Assembly: GCF_004115155.1 (NCBI RefSeq) | Contig: NZ_RDSM01000001.1 | Location: forward strand, 372,001 to 436,000 | Source: Granulicella sibirica | Lineage (GTDB): Bacteria > Acidobacteriota > Terriglobia > Terriglobales > Acidobacteriaceae | DNA: 64,000 bases | Direction of reading: 5' to 3' | In this document: piece after piece, positions 8,972 to 17,140 of the stretch | Layout: every line of letters starts with the position of its first letter | Numbering within the stretch: position 1 is the first letter of the stretch | Notes under the pieces: generated by a model | Database searches by the model: none | What the model saw: the letters and a program-made list of their open reading frames with translations, nothing else | Told to the model about the DNA's origin: nothing | Made by a program: the position numbers and the translations under genes

Positions 8972-11140
8972 TTACTGCTGGATGTTCAATTCCAGATGAG
9001 AAGGGTACTTCGGCGACCCGTAGATGGTCTCCGTCTCGGCTTTGTAGGCGGATGGCGGGGCCGTCATGATGTTTTCAACGTAGGTCTGCGGGTTGCGGTC
9101 GTAGAGGGGAAACCAGCTCGACTGCACCTCGACCATGACCTTGTGGCCCTTGAGAAACGTGTGGTCCGCTCCGTTGAGGCTGTACTTGAACTCGGTGGGC
9201 TCGCCGGGTTTCAACGGCTCGGGGTGCTCGAAGCTCTTGAGGTAGCGGCCGCGGAAGATCTCCTCGGCGATCATCAACTGGTAGTCAGCCATGCCGCCTG
9301 GGGCGTCGTCGGGATAGACGTCGATAAGCTTGACGATCCAGTCGGCGTCGGTTCCAGTCGTCGCGGCGAAGAGGTCGGCGACTACGTTTCCGGTGACCGT
9401 CACGTCGGCATCGAGCGCGGGAGTCGAAAAGGACGCTAGATCCTTGCGGATGGTAACAAAACGCTGGTCTTCTGCGAGCCATGGACGCCATTTCGACCCA
9501 GGCTCGTAGGTAGCCTGAATCGGTCGGGCGCGGTAGGGTACGGGATCGGCTGGATCGGCCACATAAGCCGCCGCGACCTGATCGTAAGCTCCCTCCGGAG
9601 CAGTGAAGCTCAGGCCCTTGTCAGCCTTGAGGTAAAGCTTGGCGGGCTTGAAGCCTGACTTTGGTGGCCAGGCGTCGTACCGCTCCCACTGGTTGCTTCC
9701 CGAACGGAAGCTGGCGACGTCCTTGAGGTCGAAGCCGGGCTTCCCTTTTAGATACTTCTCGAAGAAGGGCGCTTCGATCGTGGCGCGGTAGGTATCGCCG
9801 GCTGCCGAGCCGAAGTCGATGGCACCGAGATGGCGGGTCGTCTGGTTCCATTGACCGTGGTTCCATGGGCCGAGGACGAGGAAGACTTCTCCCCTGGTGT
9901 CGTGCGGCTTAAGGGCGGCGTACTCGGCCTGCGTTCCCCACATGTCTTCCTGATCCCAGTAGCCGCCTACCTCGAGCGTTGGGACCTCGACCTTCGTCAG
10001 ATGGCGTTCGACAGCCATATCCTGCCAGAACTTCGTGTAGCTCGGCTGCGAGAGGAAGGCCTTCGCTGTCGGCAGGTTGCTCATGCCCGCTGACTGGGCT
10101 GCTCCGGCGAAGTTGACGTGCTGGAGAAAGAAGTCGTAGGTGTCTCCCTTGGAGACAACGGGGACGTCTGTCTTCTGGGCTTCGAGCTGCTGCACATAGT
10201 CGAAGCCGTAGGTCTCGCGGAAGGCACCGTTATGGAAGAAGTCGTCGCCCATCCAGATGTTTGTCATCGGGGCCTGTGGACTGATGGCCTTGACTGCCGG
10301 GTGGGCATCGATACCGGCCATCATCGCCAGGAATCCGGGGTAGGAGACGCCGAGTACGCCGACCTTGCCGCTGTTGTGCGGGACGTTTTTGAGCAGCCAG
10401 TCGATCGTGTCGCGGGTGTCGGTGGTCTCGTCGACGTCGTTCTTTGTCCCATGGGCCACGATGGGGCGGTTCATGACGAACTGGCCTTCGCTTGTATAAC
10501 GGCCGCGAATGTCTCCGAAGACGAAGATGTACCCGCTCGCGGCTAGCTCGGGCTTGGTTGCATTGACGCTCCACGACGAGTTTCCGGCGACCCCGTAGGG
10601 AGTGCGAGTCATAAGGAAAGGCAGAGCCTCGCCGCTGGTCTCAGAGCCGGACGGACGAAGGATGACCATGTGCAGTTTGGCGCCGTCGCGCATTGGGACC
10701 ATGGCTTCGGTGCGGACGTAGTCGCGGAAGTGATTCAGGTGAGCGCCTTCGTCCGAGAAGCGCGTCATCACCTCGGTCCCGGCGGATCGTCCGGTGGTCG
10801 AAGTCATGGTGAGGCTGGAGACCTTGCCGGCCGCGTCGCGCGAGAAGACGACCTTAGTGCTGTCTGGAGAGAAGAAGTGATCGGGCGACTCGGCCTTGAG
10901 CTCAGTCCGGGCGAGGCGTGCACCTTCGATGAAGAGCTGTGCGCCTTCGACGGTGATCGAGCGTATCGCGTCCGGCTCCTCTGTCGGCCGATATTGTCCG
11001 ACATATGCGGCGAGGGTTGCGGCAGGAACGCGAATTGAGGTTGGTGCAGTCTGCGATGATTCCTGCGACCAGCCTGCCGAACAGCAGGCCAGCGCGAGGA
11101 CCGGAACAAGCTTCCAGGAAGAACGAATTCCCAAGGTCAC
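8972..11140 (-). CDS. Exported CocE/NonD-family alpha/beta hydrolase with extra N-terminal domain
   Basis: A 722-residue exported hydrolase of the CocE / X-Pro dipeptidyl-peptidase (S15) family, which acts on esters or acyl-amide bonds. A signal peptide covers about residues 1-26 (LVPVLALACCSAGWSQ). Residues about 38-115 resemble a DUF3471-like domain. The catalytic core begins with MVPMRDGAKLH; the nucleophile motif GVSYPG is near 264-269. The C-terminal jelly-roll domain is recognisable (VTGNVVADLFAATTGTDADWIVKL). The start may be GTG 11140, or TTG 11134, which has AAGGGG five bases upstream. The substrate is not predictable. Confidence 0.87.
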   Translation of the reverse strand: MTLGIRSSWKLVPVLALACCSAGWSQESSQTAPTSIRVPAATLAAYVGQYRPTEEPDAIRSITVEGAQLFIEGARLARTELKAESPDHFFSPDSTKVVFSRDAAGKVSSLTMTSTTGRSAGTEVMTRFSDEGAHLNHFRDYVRTEAMVPMRDGAKLHMVILRPSGSETSGEALPFLMTRTPYGVAGNSSWSVNATKPELAASGYIFVFGDIRGRYTSEGQFVMNRPIVAHGTKNDVDETTDTRDTIDWLLKNVPHNSGKVGVLGVSYPGFLAMMAGIDAHPAVKAISPQAPMTNIWMGDDFFHNGAFRETYGFDYVQQLEAQKTDVPVVSKGDTYDFFLQHVNFAGAAQSAGMSNLPTAKAFLSQPSYTKFWQDMAVERHLTKVEVPTLEVGGYWDQEDMWGTQAEYAALKPHDTRGEVFLVLGPWNHGQWNQTTRHLGAIDFGSAAGDTYRATIEAPFFEKYLKGKPGFDLKDVASFRSGSNQWERYDAWPPKSGFKPAKLYLKADKGLSFTAPEGAYDQVAAAYVADPADPVPYRARPIQATYEPGSKWRPWLAEDQRFVTIRKDLASFSTPALDADVTVTGNVVADLFAATTGTDADWIVKLIDVYPDDAPGGMADYQLMIAEEIFRGRYLKSFEHPEPLKPGEPTEFKYSLNGADHTFLKGHKVMVEVQSSWFPLYDRNPQTYVENIMTAPPSAYKAETETIYGSPKYPSHLELNIQQ

Positions 11141-11178
11141 CCCTTGTTTGACAATTGCGAGACGTACGGGCTGCGGAG

Positions 11179-11469
11179 TTATCCCTGAGCGACGGGCTCA
11201 ACGGGGATCGGGCTTGCGTCGCATTTCCATCCCTCGCGTCCGTGGGTGCCATCGCAGAAGGGCCGCTTGGACGAAAGGCCGCAGCGGCAGAGCGAGATGG
11301 CGGGCTTTCCGGTGAGGTCCCACTCCTGCCCATTGACGTCGACGAGCTGAATGGGGCCCTCGACGCGGAAGGGACCGTTGGGGCGAACCGTTATCTTTAC
11401 TGCTGGGACATTTTCCGAAGCCGACTCTTCGCCTGCGCCCACCACTACCTTCAAACCTTCGTCCGACAT
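11179..11469 (-). CDS. CDGSH-type 2Fe-2S protein
   Basis: A 96-residue protein with the CDGSH iron-sulfur motif CRCGLSSKRPFCDGTH, in which three Cys and one His bind a redox-active, pH-labile 2Fe-2S cluster. The preceding strand-rich segment (AVKITVRPNGPFRVEGPIQL) is typical of bacterial CDGSH proteins. I chose ATG 11469 because GGTGG lies upstream; a GTG at 11484 would add five residues. It is on the same strand as its neighbours, and its physiological partner is unknown. Confidence 0.88.
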   Translation of the reverse strand: MSDEGLKVVVGAGEESASENVPAVKITVRPNGPFRVEGPIQLVDVNGQEWDLTGKPAISLCRCGLSSKRPFCDGTHGREGWKCDASPIPVEPVAQG

Positions 11470-11544
11470 CGCATAGCCCACCACCCGGTGTCCCGGGAGC
11501 TTCCCTGGAGATTTAGACCAAGGATAGCAAACCCGGCTGGATGC

Positions 11545-12042
11545 TTAGGCGTTGCCGCGAAGCCTCTCGCGGATCTCGGTGGCGAGTTCGACGAGGTGCT
11601 GGAGCTTCGGGGCCAACATGGGTGGGACGCCGGGTTCGCGGAGGGTTAGCTGGGTTTGGAGGAGAAGGCCGGTGACTGAGCCCTTCAACTCACTTCCAAT
11701 CGCCGCTGCCGCCTCCCGCCGCGCCATATCCGACTCGTGCTGTCGGCGGGCGAGAGCGCCACGTACCTCTCGAATCAGACGCGTGCGGGCCGAGATGGCG
11801 AAGTTGACCTCCATGGGGACTGCCGTGCCGGCCTGTTGCCAGGCGAGGTCGGCCCAGTCCGGATCGGCCTCGGCAAGGCTCTCTTCGATTACCACGACGC
11901 TGTAATCTTCACGTCGAAGGGCGCTGAGGCCCTCACGGCGACCGGCTGCGAACTCGACCGGGACATCGAGTTCCTCCGCCATGGCCGCCGAACACGCTTT
12001 CCCATCCCGCATCGTCGAAATCAACAAGACTTTTCTGCTCAT
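11545..12042 (-). CDS. Pseudo-receiver / degenerate HisKA-like protein
   Basis: A 165-residue protein with two recognisable halves. Residues 1-75 look like a receiver fold (KVLLIS strand, then YSVVVIEES), but the phosphorylated Asp is replaced by Glu. The C-terminal helices (AIGSELKGSVTGLLLQTQL, then LQHLVELATEIRERL) resemble the dimerisation helices of a histidine kinase without the phosphorylated His (SELK). GGAGAG lies upstream of ATG 12042. It follows the sigma-54 response regulator by 61 bases on the same strand, so it may act as a non-phosphorylated partner or connector in that pathway. The fold assignment is inference. Confidence 0.65.
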   Translation of the reverse strand: MSRKVLLISTMRDGKACSAAMAEELDVPVEFAAGRREGLSALRREDYSVVVIEESLAEADPDWADLAWQQAGTAVPMEVNFAISARTRLIREVRGALARRQHESDMARREAAAAIGSELKGSVTGLLLQTQLTLREPGVPPMLAPKLQHLVELATEIRERLRGNA

Positions 12043-12103
12043 GACGCACTCTCCATTTGCTCTGTTGGTATGGCGTTCGTGTCGTTCTTGCGCTTGCGCG
12101 ACG

Positions 12104-13726
12104 CTAGTCTCCGAGCTCACCGCCTTCGGCAATCCCGTATTCCTTTAGCTTTCGATAGAGGGTGGTCTTGCCGATGCCGAGAAGTTTGGCCGCCATCAGT
12201 TTGTCTCCCTTTAGCTGGCGAATGGTCCGCAGAATCGCCTGCTTTTCCATCTCGGCAATCGAGAGGATGGCTGCCGGAGCCGACCCGGATCCGGGGCTTC
12301 GCCGCACCATTTCTTCCTCCTGCGGCCGCTCGCCTCTCCCGATCGTGATCGTTGCCTGCATCCTGCGCTGCCGATGCGAGTCCTGCAATTGGCTTGGGAG
12401 GTCGTTGAAGTGCAGAATCGGGCCGGAGGACAGGGCGGAGGCACGTTCGATCGCGTTCTCGAGCTCGCGCACGTTGCCGGGCCAATCGTATTCCGTCATG
12501 GTCCGGAGAGCGTCGTCGGAGAGCTCGTAGGCTATCCCTGTCTCCCTCTCCAGACGCTCGAGAAAGTGCATCGCGAGGACCGGGATGTCCTCTCTGCGTG
12601 AGCGCAGCGGGGGAATTTTGAGATTGACGACGTTTAGACGGAAATAGAGATCCTTGCGAAACTTTCCCTGCTCGACCATGCTGACAAGATCACGGTTGGT
12701 AGCGGCGAGGACGCGCGCCGAAATGGGCACCGTAAACGTCGCACCGACCGGCCGCACCTCCTTCTCCTGCAGGGCCCTCAGGAGCTTGGCCTGCAGGTCG
12801 AGCGGAAGCTCGCCGATCTCGTCGAGGAAAACCGTGCCTCCTTCGGCAGAGGCCAGCAGGCCCGTCTTCGCCTTATTGGCTCCCGTGAATGCTCCACGGA
12901 CGTATCCAAAGAGCTCGCTCTCGATCAGGGTTGGAACGAGAGAGCCGCAGTCGACCGGGACGAAGGGCTTCGGTCCGAGCGGGCCACCGAAGTGAATGGA
13001 CCGAGCGACGAGTTCTTTACCCGTGCCGCTCTCGCCGAGAATCAGTACGGGGTGAGTCGAATGGGCGACCTTCGTGAGGATTCGGTAGAGCTTTTCCATC
13101 TCGGGCGATCGCCCGATCATGTTGCCGAGCCCTTTTTGCGTCCGCATGCTCTCGCGCAGACGCCGCGTCTCAAGCTCGAGATGCCAGGTTTGCTCAACCC
13201 GGGAAAAAATCGAGGTCAGCTCCTCCAGGGCGAAGGGCTTGGTAAGGTAATCGCCTGCGCCGATTCTCATCGCCTCGACCGCAGAGCTGACCGTGGCGAA
13301 GGCAGTCATGACGACCACGGAGGTGTGGGGGTAGAGCGATTTGACCTCTCCCAGAAGAGACAGGCCGCTCAGTCCGCCGGGAAGTTTGAGATCGAGAAGC
13401 AGGAGATCGATTGGCTGCCGCCTCATCATCGCCTGCGCCTCCGCCCCGGTACCCGCGCTGATGACGGCAAAGCCCATGCTTTCCGCAATGTCGCAACATG
13501 CCCTGCGGACTGGCTCATCGTCATCGACCACAAGCACACGAAACAGTTCCACCTGATCGGCTGTCTCGGCGCGTGGCGAGGGAGCCAGGCCGGGGTCCAG
13601 GCTCGAGACGCCGATCAACACCCCTGACGGACTGGCTACGGCGTCATTGCCGTACTCGGGACGATAGGCCCCAGGGGACATGCCCCTCACTGCTGCGCCG
13701 AATGCACCTCTATCTCTAAATGACAT
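12104..13726 (-). CDS. Sigma-54-dependent response regulator (NtrC type)
   Basis: A 540-residue transcription activator. The order is an N-terminal extension of about 60 residues, a receiver domain (acidic DDD 68-70, phosphorylated Asp near 112 in LLLLDLKLP, Lys near 163 in LTKPF), an AAA+ sigma-54 interaction domain (Walker A GESGTGKE 231-238, GAFTGA 278-283, DEIGELP near 302) and a C-terminal Fis-type helix-turn-helix (MAAKLLGIGKTTLYRKLKEYG). ATG 13726 is preceded by GGGGAGGTG and overlaps the end of the upstream gene by 11 bases, so the two are coupled. No classical sensor kinase gene is adjacent. Confidence 0.93.
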   Translation of the reverse strand: MSFRDRGAFGAAVRGMSPGAYRPEYGNDAVASPSGVLIGVSSLDPGLAPSPRAETADQVELFRVLVVDDDEPVRRACCDIAESMGFAVISAGTGAEAQAMMRRQPIDLLLLDLKLPGGLSGLSLLGEVKSLYPHTSVVVMTAFATVSSAVEAMRIGAGDYLTKPFALEELTSIFSRVEQTWHLELETRRLRESMRTQKGLGNMIGRSPEMEKLYRILTKVAHSTHPVLILGESGTGKELVARSIHFGGPLGPKPFVPVDCGSLVPTLIESELFGYVRGAFTGANKAKTGLLASAEGGTVFLDEIGELPLDLQAKLLRALQEKEVRPVGATFTVPISARVLAATNRDLVSMVEQGKFRKDLYFRLNVVNLKIPPLRSRREDIPVLAMHFLERLERETGIAYELSDDALRTMTEYDWPGNVRELENAIERASALSSGPILHFNDLPSQLQDSHRQRRMQATITIGRGERPQEEEMVRRSPGSGSAPAAILSIAEMEKQAILRTIRQLKGDKLMAAKLLGIGKTTLYRKLKEYGIAEGGELGD

Positions 13727-14261
13727 AGGCACCTCCCCTTCCGCCGCGTCCGCGACCGTTGTCCAGCATTCCTGCAGCCACGTCCCACAACTCCGCCGTG
13801 ATCCGCTTCTGGTTTCCCGATGCGGGAGCGCTATGCCGATAGTGAATCGCTCTGCCTGCGAGTAGATCCGGAGGCCCAGGGTCGAACGAGTCAAGGTGGG
13901 ATGGGTTCATTGGGCCGGAAGCGGGAGGAACGCCCGCAATGGGAAGGAGTAGCTCGACACAGGTCGCGAGAGCCTCGCTGCTGGCGTCGCGTATCGCGTT
14001 CCGTGAACCGGCGACCAGCGTCACGCGGATCCACACAGCAGCCGTCCCTCGGCACCCTTGGTGGGGGCCGGGAATCACACACTCCGTCGGGTTCATTCCG
14101 GCGAAGGCTGCGTCTAGCGTGTTCCGATCTGGAGGTCGATCCGCAGAAGGGGAAGCGGCTAGCTCCAGCGACACTTTGGGTGCAGAGGTTGATGTTTCGC
14201 CTGATGATCCTGTGAAGCTGTTCTTCCCGTAGGCTGATGTGCTGCTCTGAGTAGCCCGCAT
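13716..14261 (-). CDS. Unknown protein coupled to the sigma-54 regulator
   Basis: I do not recognise this 181-residue protein. It has a Ser/Thr-rich N-terminus, then a central segment AAVWIRVTLVAGSRNAIRD and a C-terminal ITAELWDVAAGMLDNGRG. No membrane segment or signal peptide is visible. It is supported by a GAGGT ribosome site five bases before ATG 14261 and by an end that overlaps the regulator start by 11 bases, an arrangement typical of translational coupling. It is the first gene of the regulatory group and may feed information to the regulator. It could still be a spurious open frame. Confidence 0.55.
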   Translation of the reverse strand: MRATQSSTSAYGKNSFTGSSGETSTSAPKVSLELAASPSADRPPDRNTLDAAFAGMNPTECVIPGPHQGCRGTAAVWIRVTLVAGSRNAIRDASSEALATCVELLLPIAGVPPASGPMNPSHLDSFDPGPPDLLAGRAIHYRHSAPASGNQKRITAELWDVAAGMLDNGRGRGGRGGAYVI

Positions 14262-14628
14262 GTTGTACCTCAAGTAAAACTCCGGAATGGCCTTTTTGGC
14301 ACATCCGGCACTCCTCCTCTAATCACGTTACGTGCCAAAGTGGAACGAACCCTAAGGTACTGAGGACAAAGGGCGAAGGCGAAGCTGGTTTGGTCATGAA
14401 TCCACCTCCCTCTTTCCCACTTTGGAATGGGCACAATACCTGTGGTGGCGAGAGCGCAGCAAAGACGCAGTGTTTCGGATCATCTCATGCGAATTCCCGA
14501 ATCGGGATTGAATCCCGTTATAGTTCTGGACCGGAACCAACCTTGATCGCGGCGAAGTTAGCCTGGGGAGTGTTGTCTGGCCTGGCGAAGACTTACGGCT
14601 TGACTCTGCACCACACTATAATCGACCG
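14262..14628. other. Intergenic region between divergent operons
   Basis: About 370 bases without a gene, between the minus-strand regulatory operon and plus-strand rph. On the minus strand TTTGGCACGTAACGTGATT (about 14322-14340) partly resembles a sigma-54 site, with a good -24 part but a poor -12 part. The segment TGGCAC occurs again near 14297 on the other strand. Nothing else is recognisable. Confidence 0.4.
14617..14622 (+). promoter_or_regulatory. Possible -10 element (TATAAT), leaderless rph transcript
   Basis: A perfect TATAAT ends six bases before the rph start codon, so the transcript would begin at or beside the ATG. A TTGACT at 14600 is only 11 bases upstream, too close for a standard -35. 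Confidence 0.45.
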
Positions 14629-15372
14629 ATGCCTGATGCTACCCAGTTGTTCCGGCCTGGTGGCCGCGATGCCAATGCTCTTCGTACGATTCGTCTTACG
14701 CCTGGATATGTCGGGACCGCGGAAGGATCGGTGTTGATTGAGGCTGGGAATACTCGTGTGTTGTGCAATGCGACGATCGAGGCTGGCGTTCCAGGATGGA
14801 TGCGGAACTCTGGGCGAGGGTGGGTTACGGCGGAATATGGGATGCTTCCGCGAGCTACACTGACGCGCTCGGCGAGAGAGTCGGAGCGTGGGAAGGTTGG
14901 CGGACGGACGCATGAGATCCAGAGGCTGATTGGGCGGAGTCTGCGCGCTGTCGTCGATATGAAGGCTTTGGGCGAGAGGACGATCATTCTTGACTGCGAT
15001 GTGATTCAGGCGGATGGCGGGACGCGAACGGCGGCTATTACGGGTGCTTCGGTTGCGCTCGCGATTGCGCTCGAGAAACTGGTTGCGGCTGGAACTTTGA
15101 AGAGTTCGCCTTTGAAACAGATGATCGCGGCGACATCCGTTGGGATCGTCGACGGGCATGTTTTATTAGATTTGGCTTATGAAGAGGATTCGCGAGCGAC
15201 TGTCGATATGAATGTCGTGATGCTTGCGGATGGCGGGTTGGTGGAAACGCAGGCTACGGCGGAGAAGGATTCTTACAGTCGCGCTGCGTTGAACCAGATG
15301 CTCGATCTTGCGGAAGCCGGAATTCGCGAGCTTCTGGTGCTGCAGCGCGAGGCTCTGAAGCAGGGTTCGTAA
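14629..15372 (+). CDS. rph: Ribonuclease PH
   Basis: A 247-residue phosphorolytic 3'-5' exoribonuclease that trims the 3' ends of tRNA precursors, releasing nucleoside diphosphates. The whole family pattern is present: [20 protein letters not shown] at the N-terminus, [51 protein letters not shown] and [17 protein letters not shown]. The length is typical. It lies convergent to trmFO, with a hairpin between them. No ribosome site is visible, and the TATAAT six bases upstream suggests a leaderless mRNA. Confidence 0.96.
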   Translation: MPDATQLFRPGGRDANALRTIRLTPGYVGTAEGSVLIEAGNTRVLCNATIEAGVPGWMRNSGRGWVTAEYGMLPRATLTRSARESERGKVGGRTHEIQRLIGRSLRAVVDMKALGERTIILDCDVIQADGGTRTAAITGASVALAIALEKLVAAGTLKSSPLKQMIAATSVGIVDGHVLLDLAYEEDSRATVDMNVVMLADGGLVETQATAEKDSYSRAALNQMLDLAEAGIRELLVLQREALKQGS

Positions 15373-15373
15373 G

Positions 15374-15500
15374 GGGGTACTCCCCCTCCCATAGCCCGCG
15401 TCGAAGTCCTTTGGTTTGAGCAGGATGCGAGACATCACGCCCCGCAAACCATTCATAACAAATGACTTACTGCTAAATATTAGCAAAAAATGGACTTAAG
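15374..15500 (+). repeat. Post-stop element, copy 3 (diverged)
   Basis: Starts directly after the rph stop with GGGGGTACTCCCCC, which folds on itself, and continues with GAAGTCCTTTGG, AATGACTTA, TGCTAAATATTAGCA and TGGACTTAAGG. The composition and the GACTTA/AAGTCCT words match the elements behind mrp and the vWA gene, but the AAAGTATTCA tail is absent. The orientation relative to the gene is the same. Confidence 0.5.
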
Positions 15501-15512
15501 GCTGAAGTTGAA

Positions 15513-15540
15513 AAGGCCGCAGCGGGCGGGCTGCTGCCTT
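15513..15540. terminator. Probable bidirectional terminator between rph and trmFO
   Basis: AAGGCCGCAGC pairs with GCTGCTGCCTT with one mismatch. On the minus strand the stem is followed by TTTTCAAC and on the plus strand by CTTTG. It lies between two convergent genes. Confidence 0.6.
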
Positions 15541-15641
15541 CTTTGACTCTGGATTAATTGTAGATCATCGACCATAACTAAAAGGACATTTGTAAGTTCA
15601 ATCAAATGTTCAAGTTGTACGATTTGCCTCTTGACAAGATT

Positions 15642-17045
15642 TCAGCGATTGCCTGTGAGCCAGGAATCCCAGGCTACGAGGGCTCGGTCGCACTGGAGCT
15701 TGTGGCGTTCCTTCTTATCGCGCATCTTTTTACGGAGCTCTTCTTCGAGCGGAGGGAGGAGATCGAAGGTGATGTTGGCTGGTTGGAAGCGCTTGGACTC
15801 AGCGTGGGTGATGTAGTGGGCGAGGCTTCCGTTCGCGCTTTGGCGGGGGGCCGGGGTGGGCTGTTCGTCGCGGGCTAAAGCGGCGGCGTAGCGTCCGGCG
15901 AGCATGCCGGAGGCGATGGATTCGGTGTAGCCTTCCACGCCGGAGAGCTGGCCGGCGATCATGATCGATGGGTGGGCCTTGAGCTGGAGAGTCTCGGTGA
16001 GGAGGCTTGGGGCGTGGATGTAGGTGTTGCGGTGGATCTGGCCGTAGCGGAGAAATTTGGCGTTTTCGAGGCCGGGGATGAGGCGGAGGACGCGGTTCTG
16101 CTCGCCGAACTTGAGGTGGTTCTGGAAGCCGACGAGGTTGTAGGAGTCGGCGCGGAGGTTCTCCTGGCGGAGTTGGACGACGGCGTAGGGCCAGCGGCCG
16201 GTTTTGGGATCGGTGAGGCCGACCGGCTTCATGGGCCCGAAACGGAGCGTGTCGCGCCCACGGCGGGCGGTCTCCTCAATCGGGAGACAGCCTTCGAAGT
16301 AGTGCATCTTCTCGGGAGTCGAAACGGGAGGGGTTCCCGACGCGGCGTTGGCGAGGTGTTCGGGATTGCCATCTTCGGGAAGTTTTTCCCAGGATTTCTG
16401 TTCGATGTTTTCTGCTGAGATGAGGGCGTCGAGGAAAACTTCGTACTCTTCTTTGGTGAAAGGGCAGTTGATGTAGTCGGCGGTGCCCTTGTCGTAGCGG
16501 GCGGCGAAGTAGACCTTGTCCATGTCGATGGTGGAGGCGTCGACGATGGGGGAGATGGAGTCGTAGAAGGCGAGGTGGTCGGCACCGGTGAGGCGCTGGA
16601 GTTCAGCGGCCAGAGCGGCCGAGGTGAGGGGGCCGGAGGCGAGGATGGTGATGGTGTTGGGCTCGTGTTCGTCGAGGGAGGTGATCTCTTCGCGGCGGAT
16701 GGTGATGCGGGGATTGTCTTCGAGGAGCGAGGCGACGCGGCGGGAGAACTCGACGCGGTCGACGGCGAGGGCGTGGCCGGCGGGGACGGAGGAGGCGTCG
16801 GCTTCGCGGAGGAGGAAGGAGTGGGCGCGGCGCATCTCCTGCTTGAGGAGCCAGGGCGCGGTGTTTTCGGACTCGGACTTGAGGGAGTTGGAGCAGACGA
16901 GTTCGGCGAAGTCGGCGGTCTGGTGGGCCTCGGTGGAGCGGTGCGGGCGCATCTCGTAGAGGGTGACGGTGCAGCCTTGGGCGGCGGCCTGGAGTGCGGC
17001 TTCGGGGCCTGCGAGGCCTCCGCCGATGATGCGGATGTTTTTCAT
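15642..17045 (-). CDS. trmFO: tRNA (uracil-54) methyltransferase, folate/FAD-dependent
   Basis: A 467-residue flavoprotein that methylates U54 of tRNA using methylenetetrahydrofolate as carbon donor. The FAD-binding start IIGGGLAGPEAALQAA is at residues 6-21, followed by ELVCSNSLKSESENTAPWLL, PAGHALAVDRVEFS, and GQLSGVEGYTESIASGMLAG near residue 370, all characteristic of TrmFO. The length is normal. A decayed copy of its 5' third and upstream region lies 3 kb away at 20170-20541 in the same orientation. The gene uses C-ending codons strongly, unlike neighbouring rph. Confidence 0.95.
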   Translation of the reverse strand: MKNIRIIGGGLAGPEAALQAAAQGCTVTLYEMRPHRSTEAHQTADFAELVCSNSLKSESENTAPWLLKQEMRRAHSFLLREADASSVPAGHALAVDRVEFSRRVASLLEDNPRITIRREEITSLDEHEPNTITILASGPLTSAALAAELQRLTGADHLAFYDSISPIVDASTIDMDKVYFAARYDKGTADYINCPFTKEEYEVFLDALISAENIEQKSWEKLPEDGNPEHLANAASGTPPVSTPEKMHYFEGCLPIEETARRGRDTLRFGPMKPVGLTDPKTGRWPYAVVQLRQENLRADSYNLVGFQNHLKFGEQNRVLRLIPGLENAKFLRYGQIHRNTYIHAPSLLTETLQLKAHPSIMIAGQLSGVEGYTESIASGMLAGRYAAALARDEQPTPAPRQSANGSLAHYITHAESKRFQPANITFDLLPPLEEELRKKMRDKKERHKLQCDRALVAWDSWLTGNR

Positions 17046-17140
17046 TTTGACGTTTGCTTTCAGAGGGACTGGGAGGGTCGAGTCGGATTGGCGCTGGGGG
17101 GGACGAGCATAGGGATTATTTTACTTTGGTGAGACTGCAG

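Noticed and set aside
14322..14340. Sigma-54 promoter for the regulator operon
   Set aside because: TTGGCACG fits the -24 part, but the -12 position reads GTGA instead of TTGC at the required spacing; kept only as a note in the intergenic entry.
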